DNA of 64,000 bases from Streptomyces sp. T12 (GCF_028736035.1 NZ_CP117866.1:7440001-7504000); one strand, 5' to 3'. Positions 53,037-62,262 are shown, counted from the first letter of the stretch. The notes: generated from the letters alone by a model not told the origin. Made by a program: numbers and translations.

Positions 53037-54842
53037 GTGACGAACACCGGCCCCGACTGGGCCTCCCGGATCTGGACGCTCCGCCATATGCTCCGGCTGT
53101 CCACCCGGGCGGCGCCGGCGGTGACTGTGCTGAACGTGCTGCTGATCCTGCTGCTGGGAGGGGGCGTTGCACTCACGGCGGCGAGCCAGCGGATGATCGT
53201 CGATGCTGCCGGGCACAACGCGATGCCTGCCGTGCTCGGCGCTGCGGCGCTCGGTGTGATCGCCCACGGCGCGACCTTCGTCCTCCAGCACATCCAGGGT
53301 GAGGTCCGCCAGGACCTCACCGTGCGGGTCGCCCGGGAACTCGACCACGAGATCCTCACCCTCGCTGCCCGCATCCCCACGCTCGAACACCTTGAGCGAC
53401 CCGACTTCCTCGACCGTGTCACCAACCTTCGCCGCGGTACCCAGGCCCTGGCCGCCTCTGTCTGGCGCGTGGCCCAGGCCGCTTCGTCGGTGATCAGTCT
53501 CGGACTCAGCGTGTGGTTGCTTGCTGCCATTCACCCTGCTCTACCCCTGCTGGCCTTGTGCGCGGCCCCGCTCCTGATCCTCACTGGCCGAGGGCGCAAG
53601 CACTTTCGCACGGTGCGGGACGACTGCGCCGAGTACGAACGGCTGGAACGCAATCTCCACGAGCTCTGCCTGCGCCCCGAGTCGGCCAAGGAACTGCGGA
53701 TCGCGGGTAGTGGTCCGCTCCTGTCAGCGCGCGCGGGGCGACTATGGGGCGACACGACCGACCGGCTCATCCGTGCCCGGCTGCGCGGTGCTTTCTGGGA
53801 GAGCCTCGGCTGGATGGTATTCACTCTGGCATTGAGCGGTGCGGTGGCGCTGACGGCGCACCTGTACACGACCGGCTCCGCTGGGCTCGGCGACATCGTC
53901 ATGCTCGTCACTCTGGGCAGTGCCCTCAGCCGGCAGATCGAGACGGCTCTCTTCTCCCTCGGCGTCGTAGCCGAAGCAGGTCACGTGACCGGCCACTACT
54001 TGTGGCTCAGGAAGTACGCGGACGCCCAGCCCGCCGGGACCGAAGCGGCTCCCGAATCCCTCACGTCCGGCATCAGCATGCGCCGCGTCACCTTCCGCTA
54101 TCCGGGTACGGACATACGGGCCTTGTCGGACGTCGACCTCGACCTTCCGGCGGGCTCCGTGGTGGGCCTCGTCGGCATCAACGGAGCCGGGAAGACCACT
54201 CTGGTCAAACTGCTGACTGGCATGTACCGGCCTGACGCGGGCTCCATCGGCGTGGACGGCATGCCCCTTGCCGACCTCGCCCCGGATGCGTGGGCAGCGC
54301 GGTGCACCGGAGCGTTTCAGGACTTCACCAAGTTCCAGTTGCTGGTGAGCGAGAACGTCGGGGTCGGCGACCTTCCTCACCTCGACGACCTCGACGTCAT
54401 TGCGAACGCCGTCCTCCGCTCTGGCGCCGAGAGCGTCGTCCAATCCCTCCCCGGGCGGCTCCATACCCAACTCGGCACTGTCTTCGACGGGGTCGAACTG
54501 TCTCACGGACAGTGGCAGAAACTCGCCCTGGCCCGAGGGCTGATGCGCCGCAATCCTCTGCTCCTGGTGCTGGATGAACCCACGTCCGCTCTCGACCCAC
54601 AGGCGGAGCACGACCTGTTCGAGCGGTTCGCCACGCAGGCCCGCGACGCCGCCGCACGCTGCGGCGCCGTGACCATCCTGGTCTCCCATCGCTTCTCCAC
54701 CGTCCATATGGCCGACCTGATCGTTGTCCTGGAGGAAGGCCGAGTGGTTGAGCAGGGCACCCACACCGAACTCCTGGGGTCAGGCGGCCGGTACGCCCAG
54801 CTCTATACGGCTCAAGCGGCCGCGTACGGAGTGAAGGGATAG
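53037..54842 (+). CDS. ABC half-exporter 2 of the cluster
   Basis: A 601-residue half-transporter. Walker A GINGAGKTT, Walker B LLLVLDEPTSALD and SHRFST are intact; the signature reads LSHGQWQKLALARG, a degenerate form of LSGGQ. Such asymmetry is common in heterodimeric exporters. The GTG at 53037 follows AAGGAATCCCTGCACC after the first half-exporter. It is the last gene of the plus arm; the PIN/antitoxin pair lies beyond it on the other strand. Confidence 0.9.
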   Translation: MTNTGPDWASRIWTLRHMLRLSTRAAPAVTVLNVLLILLLGGGVALTAASQRMIVDAAGHNAMPAVLGAAALGVIAHGATFVLQHIQGEVRQDLTVRVARELDHEILTLAARIPTLEHLERPDFLDRVTNLRRGTQALAASVWRVAQAASSVISLGLSVWLLAAIHPALPLLALCAAPLLILTGRGRKHFRTVRDDCAEYERLERNLHELCLRPESAKELRIAGSGPLLSARAGRLWGDTTDRLIRARLRGAFWESLGWMVFTLALSGAVALTAHLYTTGSAGLGDIVMLVTLGSALSRQIETALFSLGVVAEAGHVTGHYLWLRKYADAQPAGTEAAPESLTSGISMRRVTFRYPGTDIRALSDVDLDLPAGSVVGLVGINGAGKTTLVKLLTGMYRPDAGSIGVDGMPLADLAPDAWAARCTGAFQDFTKFQLLVSENVGVGDLPHLDDLDVIANAVLRSGAESVVQSLPGRLHTQLGTVFDGVELSHGQWQKLALARGLMRRNPLLLVLDEPTSALDPQAEHDLFERFATQARDAAARCGAVTILVSHRFSTVHMADLIVVLEEGRVVEQGTHTELLGSGGRYAQLYTAQAAAYGVKG

Positions 54843-54901
54843 ACCGAGCCGCGCTGAGCAGCAGCGAGCCGGAGGCCGCGGTCGGCCCGGCTCGCGCGGT
54901 G

Positions 54902-55294
54902 TCAGATCTTGATGATGCGGATGCCGGGATCGCACAGCATCAGGAGGTCCTCGGGGTCCGATGTCAGGACGGTCACGGGGGTGGGTGAGGCGAGTGCGGT
55001 GGCGGCGACGATGGCGTCGAGGGCGTATTTGTGGCCGTGCAGGCCGGCTGCGGCGAGGAGTTTGCTCGCGTGGCGGGCGATGGCTTCGGTGGGCGGGACG
55101 ATGTTGACGCGGGAGACGGCGTGTTCGAAGCGGGCCTGGTTGGTCTTGGGGTCGCGGGCTTCGACGAGGGTGACGGAGCTGGTGATGACGCGGATGTCCT
55201 CGGCCTCGGCGGCGGCGAGCCATTCGGTGAGTTCGGGTGTGCGTCGTACGAGTTTGGACAGGCCTTCGCAGTCCAGGACGAGGGTGCCGCTCAC
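54902..55294 (-). CDS. PIN-domain toxin (VapC-type)
   Basis: A 130-residue PIN-domain ribonuclease. The first acidic residue is in TLVLDCEGLSKLV and the later ones in SSVTLVEARD, HKYALDAIVAATA and VLTSDPEDL. It overlaps the antitoxin gene by four bases (GTGA). VapC toxins cut tRNA or rRNA and are held by their partner. Such pairs stabilise integrative elements, and this one lies between the cluster and the right end of the island. Confidence 0.85.
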   Translation of the reverse strand: MSGTLVLDCEGLSKLVRRTPELTEWLAAAEAEDIRVITSSVTLVEARDPKTNQARFEHAVSRVNIVPPTEAIARHASKLLAAAGLHGHKYALDAIVAATALASPTPVTVLTSDPEDLLMLCDPGIRIIKI

Positions 55295-55569
55295 GCGGCG
55301 TCCGCCGAGCCGGCCGCGTCGCCGCGCAGGAGGGCCCGCTTGGCCTCGACGGCGGCCTGGTCGACCGGTCCGTGCTCGGTCACCGCGTCCTCGATGAGCT
55401 CGCGCAACCGGTCCCGTTCCAGTTGGCGCTGGATGAGGGCTTCGACGTAGGCGGACATGCCTCGCTTGCCGGTGCGGGCCTTGAGGGCGGCGATGGTGCC
55501 TTCGTGGAGGGAGACGGAGACCGGGCGGACGGGGCCTTCGCCGGGAGCGGGGTCGGGAGTGGTGGCCAT
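55291..55569 (-). CDS. Antitoxin of the PIN-domain pair
   Basis: A 92-residue protein whose centre (VSLHEGTIAALKARTGKRGM, then SAYVEALIQRQLER) looks like a ribbon-helix-helix DNA-binding motif, followed by an acidic tail likely to wrap the toxin. It probably represses its own promoter. ATG at 55569 is preceded by a short AT-rich tract (AATAACAAGAGTTTTG on the minus strand) that may hold the promoter. Confidence 0.82.
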   Translation of the reverse strand: MATTPDPAPGEGPVRPVSVSLHEGTIAALKARTGKRGMSAYVEALIQRQLERDRLRELIEDAVTEHGPVDQAAVEAKRALLRGDAAGSADAA

Positions 55570-55694
55570 GGAGCCACATTAACAAAACTCTTGTTATTGG
55601 GTGGGGTGATTCTGCGCCGGTGCGGCTTGCCCGGAGGCAGGTGGCGCATTGCCTCGCGGGGTACAGATCCTCTGCGATCACCAAGCGCGATGAT

Positions 55695-56039
55695 GTGTCC
55701 CGTGGACTGACGCGCGAGGAACTGCCGGCGCTGCCTGCGGCCGTGGACCTGGAGACGGCGAACCGTGCGCTGTCTCTCAGCCGCACAACGGGGTACGACC
55801 TCGCCAAGCGAGGTCGGTATCCGTACACGGTTCTGCGTCTGGGCAACGCCTACCGGGTCGTTACCGCAGACTTGCTCAAGCTGCTCCACATCGACGTACC
55901 CGAGCGCACAGGCATCGGGGAGCCGACGGCTGCGACACCCGAGGCGGAAGTGGGCGGCTTCTCGTCGAGCTGCTGTTGTTGCTGTGTGTGCCGCTGTGCT
56001 CGTCGGCGTGAGAGGTGTGAGCGAGGAGCCTGCGAGTGA
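55695..56039 (+). CDS. Excisionase-like (Xis/HTH) protein
   Basis: LTREELPALPAAVDLETANR and ALSLSRTTGYDLAKRGRYPY followed by VLRLGNAYRVVTADLLKLLHID match the small excisionase/HTH proteins that sit beside the integrase of actinomycete integrative elements. The GTG at 55695 is preferred for that family, although the frame opens at 55620. The C-terminus is odd: a run SSCCCCCVCRCARRRERC, which may be a frame artefact of decay. Normally int follows xis; here it is missing, and 233 bases lead to the right attachment-like site. Confidence 0.78.
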   Translation: MSRGLTREELPALPAAVDLETANRALSLSRTTGYDLAKRGRYPYTVLRLGNAYRVVTADLLKLLHIDVPERTGIGEPTAATPEAEVGGFSSSCCCCCVCRCARRRERCERGACE

Positions 56040-56271
56040 TGGCCATCGTCTCGTATGTGTGATCTCGACAAGCCGTGCCGCCATGGTGTTGTCAAGGAAC
56101 TGCGCAGGCCGGTTCATCGCATTGCCAGGGGCGGGGAGCGCAAGGGGAGCGCGGACGCCTGTGGACAGTGCAACACGGCATACGAGCAGCGGGACCGTGA
56201 TCGGCGCTCTGATCTGCAAAAACAGGATCTGATGCGACCAGGAGGCACACGCCATCACGATCTCTATCGAT

Positions 56272-56316
56272 CTCGTAATGCGTAGGTCTCGGGTTCGAAT
56301 CCCGAAGGCGGCTCCA
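56272..56316. repeat. Right attachment-like site: 3' part of tRNA-Thr(CGT)
   Basis: A 45-bp perfect copy of 35704-35748, giving an interval of 20,568 bp. Like the left copy it lacks a tRNA 5' half, and here the base before the anticodon loop differs, so the anticodon stem cannot form. It lies at the expected element end, after the excisionase-like gene. Confidence 0.88.
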
Positions 56317-56320
56317 GTAG

Positions 56321-56352
56321 AAACCGCAGGTCAGGCCTCTGGCCTGCGGTTT
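56321..56352. terminator. tRNA-type terminator hairpin, right copy
   Basis: AAACCGCAGG...CCTGCGGTTT is the same 32-base stem-loop as at 35753. Two paired positions changed together (C-G to G-C) and two others are G-U/A-U variants, so the structure is preserved. A T-run follows (TTTTTAGTTTT). Confidence 0.78.
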
Positions 56353-57154
56353 TTAGTTTTCTCGACCATGGGAATGCTGGTTTTGAAGGCTTGATGACCT
56401 ACGTATCCGAATGCGTAGGTCGGAAGTTCAAGAGAGCGGGACGAGGCGGGCTCAGGCTGCGAGGAAAAGGGGTCTGACCTGCTGATTCTTCGGTCCTTGG
56501 TCTGGGGCGCGATAAGCCTTGAGCGGGTGAGGGTGCGCATGGGGAGCGCATCAGTGCAGGGGTAGTTCGAGGGCGGTTCGGGCAACGGCGCCGGAATATC
56601 CGGAATTGCGGCAACGCGATGGTCGTGGAGGGCCTCCTGGGAGCCGACTTCGGCTTTGTGCTCATACGGCAAGGGAAGGGCCGGCGGAAACCTCGGGGTG
56701 TACATGGATCGGTCTGATCCGGAGACCGCTCCCCCCGGAGAGTGGACCCGTGCCTCTCGAGCGGGCAGAGACAATCCGGCGTGCACCCTTGCCTTCCGAG
56801 TCTCTCTGATGGTCAGCCCGAAGATCAGGTTGGGCGGGCGTTGGCGCCCAGGCGCCGGACGACAGCTTCACTATCGCCGGATGCTTGCTGCCCCAGGCGT
56901 CCTGGAACTCCACGAGGCGTTCCATATGACGGCGAAGTCGGGCGTCAAGGGCTCGGCAGTGTCGTCGGTCCCAACACCTGGGCCAGGCTCGTGAACGGCG
57001 GCAGGGGCGGCAGCCCCGGCGGCGGCAAGCTCGGCGACGCCCAGGCCGTGGCCGGGCTGAAGGCCGCGTGCATCACCCGCATCTACTCCAGTAACTGCAC
57101 CGACCGCAACCGCGAGAACGAGCCTCCAGGACATCCGGGTCGGCACCATCAACG
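56353..57154. other. Right junction and decayed sequence without an intact gene
   Basis: No gene of normal codon use is visible. The first 200 bases mirror the left junction (ATGCGTAGGTCGGA at 56411, GCGCATGGGGAGCGC at 56535). Around 56940-57000 the plus strand can be read as VVGPNTWARLVNGG, similar to a peptidoglycan-binding domain, but the frame breaks, so at best a fragment remains. The remnant transposase starts right after this. Confidence 0.6.
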
Positions 57155-57868
57155 GTGTCATCGCTGCTGGCGCCCTGCGACCTGACCGGCATCACGGTCA
57201 CCGCGGACGCCCTGCACTGCCAGCGCGATCACCCACGGTTCCTCGTCGAGACGAAGAAGGCGCACTACGCCTTCACCGTGAAGCGCAACCAGAAGAACGG
57301 GCACCGCCAACTCACCCGTCTGCCCTGGGAGAAGGCGAGTGCGAAGTTCTACGACCGCACCGACGCACGCGGACACCTGGAGCCCCAAGTCGTGCCGGCC
57401 TTGCCCATCACCGACCTCGGCGTCGACTTTCCCCACACGGTCCAGGTCAGGAAGATCGTCCGGCACCGCATTCAGCGCAAGACCGGCAGACGCAGCCGCG
57501 AGACGGTCTACGGCATCACCGACCTGACCAGACGCGAATCCTCCCCCGAGCACATAGCGAAGATCGTCCGTTCACGGTGGATTGTCGAGAACCGGCTCCA
57601 CTTCGTCCGCGACACCACATTCGCTGAGGACGCCTCCACAGTCCGCACCGGGCTTGGCCTGGACAGCATGGCCACCCTCCGCAGCTTCGCCATCAACACC
57701 CTGCGAGCCACCGGCCACACGAACATCGCGGCCGGACTCCGCGAGATGTCCTACGACAGCTTCCGCCGACCGCTGGACCTACTCGGCCCCTCCTGGCCAG
57801 CACTCACGCAAAATCAAAGGACTTTGCAACAGCCCTGGGGAGTTGGGGCCCCGGACAAAGCCCATTGA
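57155..57868 (+). pseudogene. ISAs1-family transposase remnant, N-terminally truncated
   Basis: The frame starts within the transposase fold: LAPCDLTGITVTADALHCQR, YAFTVKRNQKNGHRQL, VYGITDLTRRESSPEHIAKI and RSRWIVENRLHFVRDTTFAE match the ISAs1/IS4-type DDE enzyme. The catalytic Asp of TADALH and the Glu of WIVENRLHFVRD are present, but the first Asp and about 150-200 N-terminal residues are missing, so it cannot work. GACTTTGCAACAGCCCTG at 57820-57837 may be the terminal inverted repeat of the element. Confidence 0.82.
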
Positions 57869-57930
57869 CAGGTTGGAGGGGTGGCCAGATAGTGATCTTC
57901 ACATTATGAAGATTGTATGAGAGGCCTGGC

Positions 57931-60900
57931 GTGGCTGAAAGAACTCGGGGGAGAGCTGCCGTCGGCGCGATCTCCCTACTGGTTGGGGCGTTGCTCACGG
58001 GGCAGCTACCAGGATCGTCCCTGCCCACCGCGGTCGCGCAGACCTCGGATGCGGCCCGGGCGCAGTCCCCCATGGCGGACGACCCCGCGCCGGACACCCT
58101 TTCCCCCGACATTGACCGGGCACGGGAGCAGGCTCAGCGGGACAAGAAGCAGGTGGAGGTCGTCTCCGAACGCGGGGCGAGCCGCGAGGTGTTCGCCAAC
58201 CCGAGTGGCAGCCTCACCGAGATCACGCATCTGGAACCGGTGCGCACCCGTCGGGCAGGCAAATGGGTCGACATCGACACCGGCCTTCGGCGGCTGGACG
58301 GCGTCGGCATCGCGCCCGTCGCCGCCGCCGATGTGGTGTTCTCGGCGGGCGGCAGCCGGGACCCGCTGGTCAGGATGGTCAAGGCGGGCCGGGAGCTGTC
58401 CCTGTCGTGGCCCGGTGCACTGCCCGACCCGGTGCTTTCCGGATCGTCCGTGACCTATCCGGAGGTCTTGCCGGACGTGGACCTGCGGATGACCGCGGAG
58501 CCCGACGGCTTCTCTCAGGTCCTCGTTGTCAAGAGCGCCGAGGCAGCGGCGAACCCCGCGCTCTCCGAACTGAGAATTCCCATGGCCGGCAAAGGACTCA
58601 CCGTCCGTTCCACCGGCGCGGGGGGACTTGAGGCGGTCGACACCCAGGCGGGAGGCGTGGCCTTCGAGGCGGCACAACCGGTGATGTGGGACTCCCGTGA
58701 AGCCGACACCGGTGCGGCTGCGAACACGGGCGTGGGCACCCTGGCGAAGGCGTCGTCCGCAACGTCCGCCGGTTCCGACACCACCGCCAAGTCCGCTGCC
58801 TCGGACGCCACTTCGGGTACCACTCCTTCCCCCGAGTTGTACGAAGGCCCGGGCGACGCCTCGGCGCGGGCCGACGTACGCGCCCACGTGACCGGGAACT
58901 CCCTGCTTCTCATCCCCGACCCGGAGTTGCTCTCCGGCGAGGACACCCGCTACCCGGTCTTCATCGATCCGGCCTGGTCCTCACCGCGTGCCTCCGCCTA
59001 TGCGATGGTCTCCCGCGCCTTCCCCGACTCCGACTTCTACAAGTTCGACGGCGCCGCCGACGCGGGCCTGGGCTTCTGCCCGCCGAACTTCACCGGTCTC
59101 CGGTGCGCGCCGAACGACGCCAAGCGCCTGTTCTACAAGCTTCCCGTGACCAGCTTCGCCGGGAAGAGCATCACCAGCGCCGAGTTCGTCGTCCGCGAGA
59201 CGTTCGCGTACAACTGCGTCAAGCAGCCGGTGGAGTTCTGGCGCACCAAGCCGCTCACCTCGACGACGTCCTGGAACGACCAGAAGGCCGCGGGCTACTG
59301 GATCGACCAGATGCCGACCGTGACGGCGGCCAAGGGCGCGACCGCCGCCTGCCCGGACGGCGACCTGGAGTTCAACGCCAAGGACGCGGTCGTCTGGGCC
59401 GCCGCCAACAAGCAGAGCTCGCTCACCTTCGGGCTCAGGGCGCCGAACGAGAACGCCGAGAACCAGTGGAAGCGCTTCGCGGGCAACGGCTTCCTGCGCG
59501 TCGAGTACAACAACCCGCCGAACCAGCCCAAGCAGTCGCAGCTGACCATGAGCCCCGGCGGTAGCTGCACGCCGACGCCCAAGGCGGTGAACGTCATCCC
59601 GAAGGCCACGGCCGTCCTGTCGGACCCGGACAAGGACCAGGTGTACGCCGAGTTCAAGGTCGACTGGGACGCCGGCGACGGCTGGAAGGAACACTGGAAC
59701 TCCGGCCGAATCGGCCCCAAGGCCTCCGGGCAGCCGTTCACGGTCAAGCTCCCGTCGACCATCCCGCAGAACGTCAAGGCCGCGTGGAGCGTTCGCGCCT
59801 CGGACGGCAAGCTGTGGGGGCCCTGGAGTTACGCCGGTGACACCCAGACCGCCTGCAACCTGACCTACGACTCCAGGCACCCGGCCGCACCGACCGTGGT
59901 CTCCCCGCAGTACCCCGCATCGCACACCGACGACCCGCTCGACCCGTGGCTGGACGGGGTCGGACGGTACGGCCGCTTCACCGTCGACTCGACCGCGCAG
60001 GACGTGACCAAGTACTGGTTCGGCCTGAACGCGGACCCGACCGCGGCCAACGAGCGCAAGCCCGCGACTCCGGGAGCGGCTGTCACGATCGACGTGATGC
60101 CGACCCGGCCGGGGCTCAACACCCTCTACGTGCAGGCCTGGGACGCCAACAACAACGACAGTACGATCGCCAGTTACCAGTTCCGGGTGGCCACCGGCCA
60201 GCCCGAACGCGCCGCCTGGACTCTCGACGCCCCGGCCGGCTCGACGCAGGACCCAGGCAGCGGCGGCACCCGGCCCGCTCTCCTCGACGGCACCGCGGCA
60301 CTCGGTGGACCGGGCGTCCGAGGCACGGCCCTCACCCTGAACAGCGCGGGTGCCACTGACGGTTACGCGGCCGCCGCTCCCCATCTGCTTGACAATGACG
60401 GCAATTTCACCGTCTCCACCTGGGTACGCCTGGACTCGGACGCCGCCACCGCCACCGCGGTCAGCGTCGACGGCACCTTCCAGGCCGGCTTCTACCTCGG
60501 TTACGAGAAGGGAAGCGGGCGCTGGGCGCTGCGCGTGCCCACCAAGGACGCGGCCGGTGCCGACTTCGGCGTCCAGCGGGTGCTGTCGCCGACCACGCCG
60601 GAGGTCGGCAAGTGGACCCATCTCGCGGCCGTCCGTGACGCGGCGGCCGGCCAGTACACCCTGTACGTCGACGGTGTCGCGGCCGGCACGTCCGCGGTCA
60701 CGACCCCCTGGCACGCCGCCGCCAACCTCCAGTTCGGCCGTGCCAAGTACAACGGCGCCCATGCCGAACCGTGGCAGGGCGCGATCGACGAGACCGCCGT
60801 CTACGACCGCCCCCTGGGCGCGGAGGACGTCGGTCGGCTGGCCCGCCATGAGCCCGTGACCACCGGCCGTCCGGCCAAGGCGGCCTGGAACTTTGACGAC

Positions 60901-62262
60901 GCGGCCACCTCCCAGGTGGCGAAGGGCGCCAGCCAGGTGAACCCGCTGGTCCTCAAGGGCGGCGGCGGTACGTTCGGCGTCCCGGGGAACGTGGCCGGCG
61001 CCCTGGATTTCAGCTCCGCCAACAACGCTTACGCGAGCACCGCCGGGCCCCAGCTCAACACCCTGCGCAGCTTCTCGGTGTCGGCCTGGGCCAGACTCCC
61101 CAAGACGGAGTCGACCGCGGCGCAGATCATCGCGACGCAGGCCGGCGCGGAGCAGAGCGGTTTCGAGCTCTACTACTCGGGCTCGTACCGCCGTTGGGTC
61201 TTCAACCGGTACAACTCTGACGCCGAGGGCGCCCAGTCGACCCGGGCCATGGCCAACCTCGGCAAGCCCGCCGCCGACCAGGTCTACCCCGGCGACAGCT
61301 GGCATCATCTCCTCGGCGTCTACGACAGCATGGTGAAGGAGCTGCGGCTCTTCGTGGACGGCAGGCTCGTGTCCACGGTGCCCTTCACACCCGCCCCCTG
61401 GGACGCCACCGGTCCGGTGCAGGTCGGCGCGGGCTCGTACGGTGGACGGCCCGACTCGTTCTTCAAGGGGCAGATCGACGATGTGCGCCTGTACGACCGG
61501 GTGGTCTCCAAGGACGAGGCCGGTGATCTGTTCAAGCAGCACCCGCAGGTGAAGGGGCGCTGGAAGTTCGACACCACCACGGCGGGGTCGCCGGCCTCCA
61601 GCCCCGACGACAGCGCTGGCAAGCGGCCGGCGGTCCTGGGGGCCCAGGCGACCGTGCAGCCGGGCGCCGGCTGGGTCGGCGCGGGCGGTTTGGTCCTGGA
61701 CGGGCTGGACGACTACGCCGCCGCGGCGACGGTCCCGGTGAACACCAAGGAGAGCTTCACCGCGACCGCTTGGGTGAGCACCGCGGCCCGCCCGCAGAAC
61801 AAGGTCACCGTCCTGTCGGCGGAAGGAGCCGTCAACAGCGCCTTCACCGTGCGGTACGCACCGGACCCCACGGACCCGCAGAACCAGGGCGGTTACGAAC
61901 TGGAACTGCCCAGCGCGGACACGGCGAGCGCGTCCCGGCCCGTGGTGCGGCATTCGAGTTTCCAGTCGGACTTCGAGTGGGACCACCTTGCGGTCGTGTA
62001 CGACGCATTCGCCGACGAGGCGCGGTTGTACGTCAACGGCCACTTGGAGCAGGTACTGGACGCCATGTCGTGGCGGGCCAACATCCTGCCGTTCCAGGCG
62101 ACCAGGCACCTCGAGTTCGGACGCAACAAGGAGAACGGGACGCCCGGCGAGTACTGGCCGGGTGTGATCGACGACGTGTGGATGTTCTCCGGCGTGGCGA
62201 GTGACGCCCAGATCGCCAAGCTCGGCAACGGCGAATCCCTGGACACGGTCCCAGGACCGTAG
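57931..62262 (+). CDS. Large secreted LamG-domain protein
   Basis: A protein of about 1443 residues. GTG at 57931 with GAGAGG before it gives a signal-like N-terminus (GRAAVGAISLLVGALLTGQL). The N-terminal 500 residues resemble the leader part of actinobacterial RHS/wall-associated proteins (YPEVLPDVDLRMTAEPDGFS, DTRYPVFIDPAWSS). Three LamG/concanavalin-type domains follow at about residues 780-980, 1000-1200 and 1220-1443; each has FTVSTWVRL-like and LYVDG/LFVDG motifs. It is probably surface-bound and binds carbohydrate or partner proteins. It precedes the RHS-type gene by 132 bases. Confidence 0.85.
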   Translation: MAERTRGRAAVGAISLLVGALLTGQLPGSSLPTAVAQTSDAARAQSPMADDPAPDTLSPDIDRAREQAQRDKKQVEVVSERGASREVFANPSGSLTEITHLEPVRTRRAGKWVDIDTGLRRLDGVGIAPVAAADVVFSAGGSRDPLVRMVKAGRELSLSWPGALPDPVLSGSSVTYPEVLPDVDLRMTAEPDGFSQVLVVKSAEAAANPALSELRIPMAGKGLTVRSTGAGGLEAVDTQAGGVAFEAAQPVMWDSREADTGAAANTGVGTLAKASSATSAGSDTTAKSAASDATSGTTPSPELYEGPGDASARADVRAHVTGNSLLLIPDPELLSGEDTRYPVFIDPAWSSPRASAYAMVSRAFPDSDFYKFDGAADAGLGFCPPNFTGLRCAPNDAKRLFYKLPVTSFAGKSITSAEFVVRETFAYNCVKQPVEFWRTKPLTSTTSWNDQKAAGYWIDQMPTVTAAKGATAACPDGDLEFNAKDAVVWAAANKQSSLTFGLRAPNENAENQWKRFAGNGFLRVEYNNPPNQPKQSQLTMSPGGSCTPTPKAVNVIPKATAVLSDPDKDQVYAEFKVDWDAGDGWKEHWNSGRIGPKASGQPFTVKLPSTIPQNVKAAWSVRASDGKLWGPWSYAGDTQTACNLTYDSRHPAAPTVVSPQYPASHTDDPLDPWLDGVGRYGRFTVDSTAQDVTKYWFGLNADPTAANERKPATPGAAVTIDVMPTRPGLNTLYVQAWDANNNDSTIASYQFRVATGQPERAAWTLDAPAGSTQDPGSGGTRPALLDGTAALGGPGVRGTALTLNSAGATDGYAAAAPHLLDNDGNFTVSTWVRLDSDAATATAVSVDGTFQAGFYLGYEKGSGRWALRVPTKDAAGADFGVQRVLSPTTPEVGKWTHLAAVRDAAAGQYTLYVDGVAAGTSAVTTPWHAAANLQFGRAKYNGAHAEPWQGAIDETAVYDRPLGAEDVGRLARHEPVTTGRPAKAAWNFDDAATSQVAKGASQVNPLVLKGGGGTFGVPGNVAGALDFSSANNAYASTAGPQLNTLRSFSVSAWARLPKTESTAAQIIATQAGAEQSGFELYYSGSYRRWVFNRYNSDAEGAQSTRAMANLGKPAADQVYPGDSWHHLLGVYDSMVKELRLFVDGRLVSTVPFTPAPWDATGPVQVGAGSYGGRPDSFFKGQIDDVRLYDRVVSKDEAGDLFKQHPQVKGRWKFDTTTAGSPASSPDDSAGKRPAVLGAQATVQPGAGWVGAGGLVLDGLDDYAAAATVPVNTKESFTATAWVSTAARPQNKVTVLSAEGAVNSAFTVRYAPDPTDPQNQGGYELELPSADTASASRPVVRHSSFQSDFEWDHLAVVYDAFADEARLYVNGHLEQVLDAMSWRANILPFQATRHLEFGRNKENGTPGEYWPGVIDDVWMFSGVASDAQIAKLGNGESLDTVPGP

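Noticed and set aside
56250..56316. tRNA-Thr gene at the right junction
   Set aside because: Only the 3' part exists and the anticodon stem cannot form.
56940..57160. Peptidoglycan-binding domain gene
   Set aside because: Only VVGPNTWARL-like sequence is visible and the frame is broken, so it is noted only as a possible fragment.
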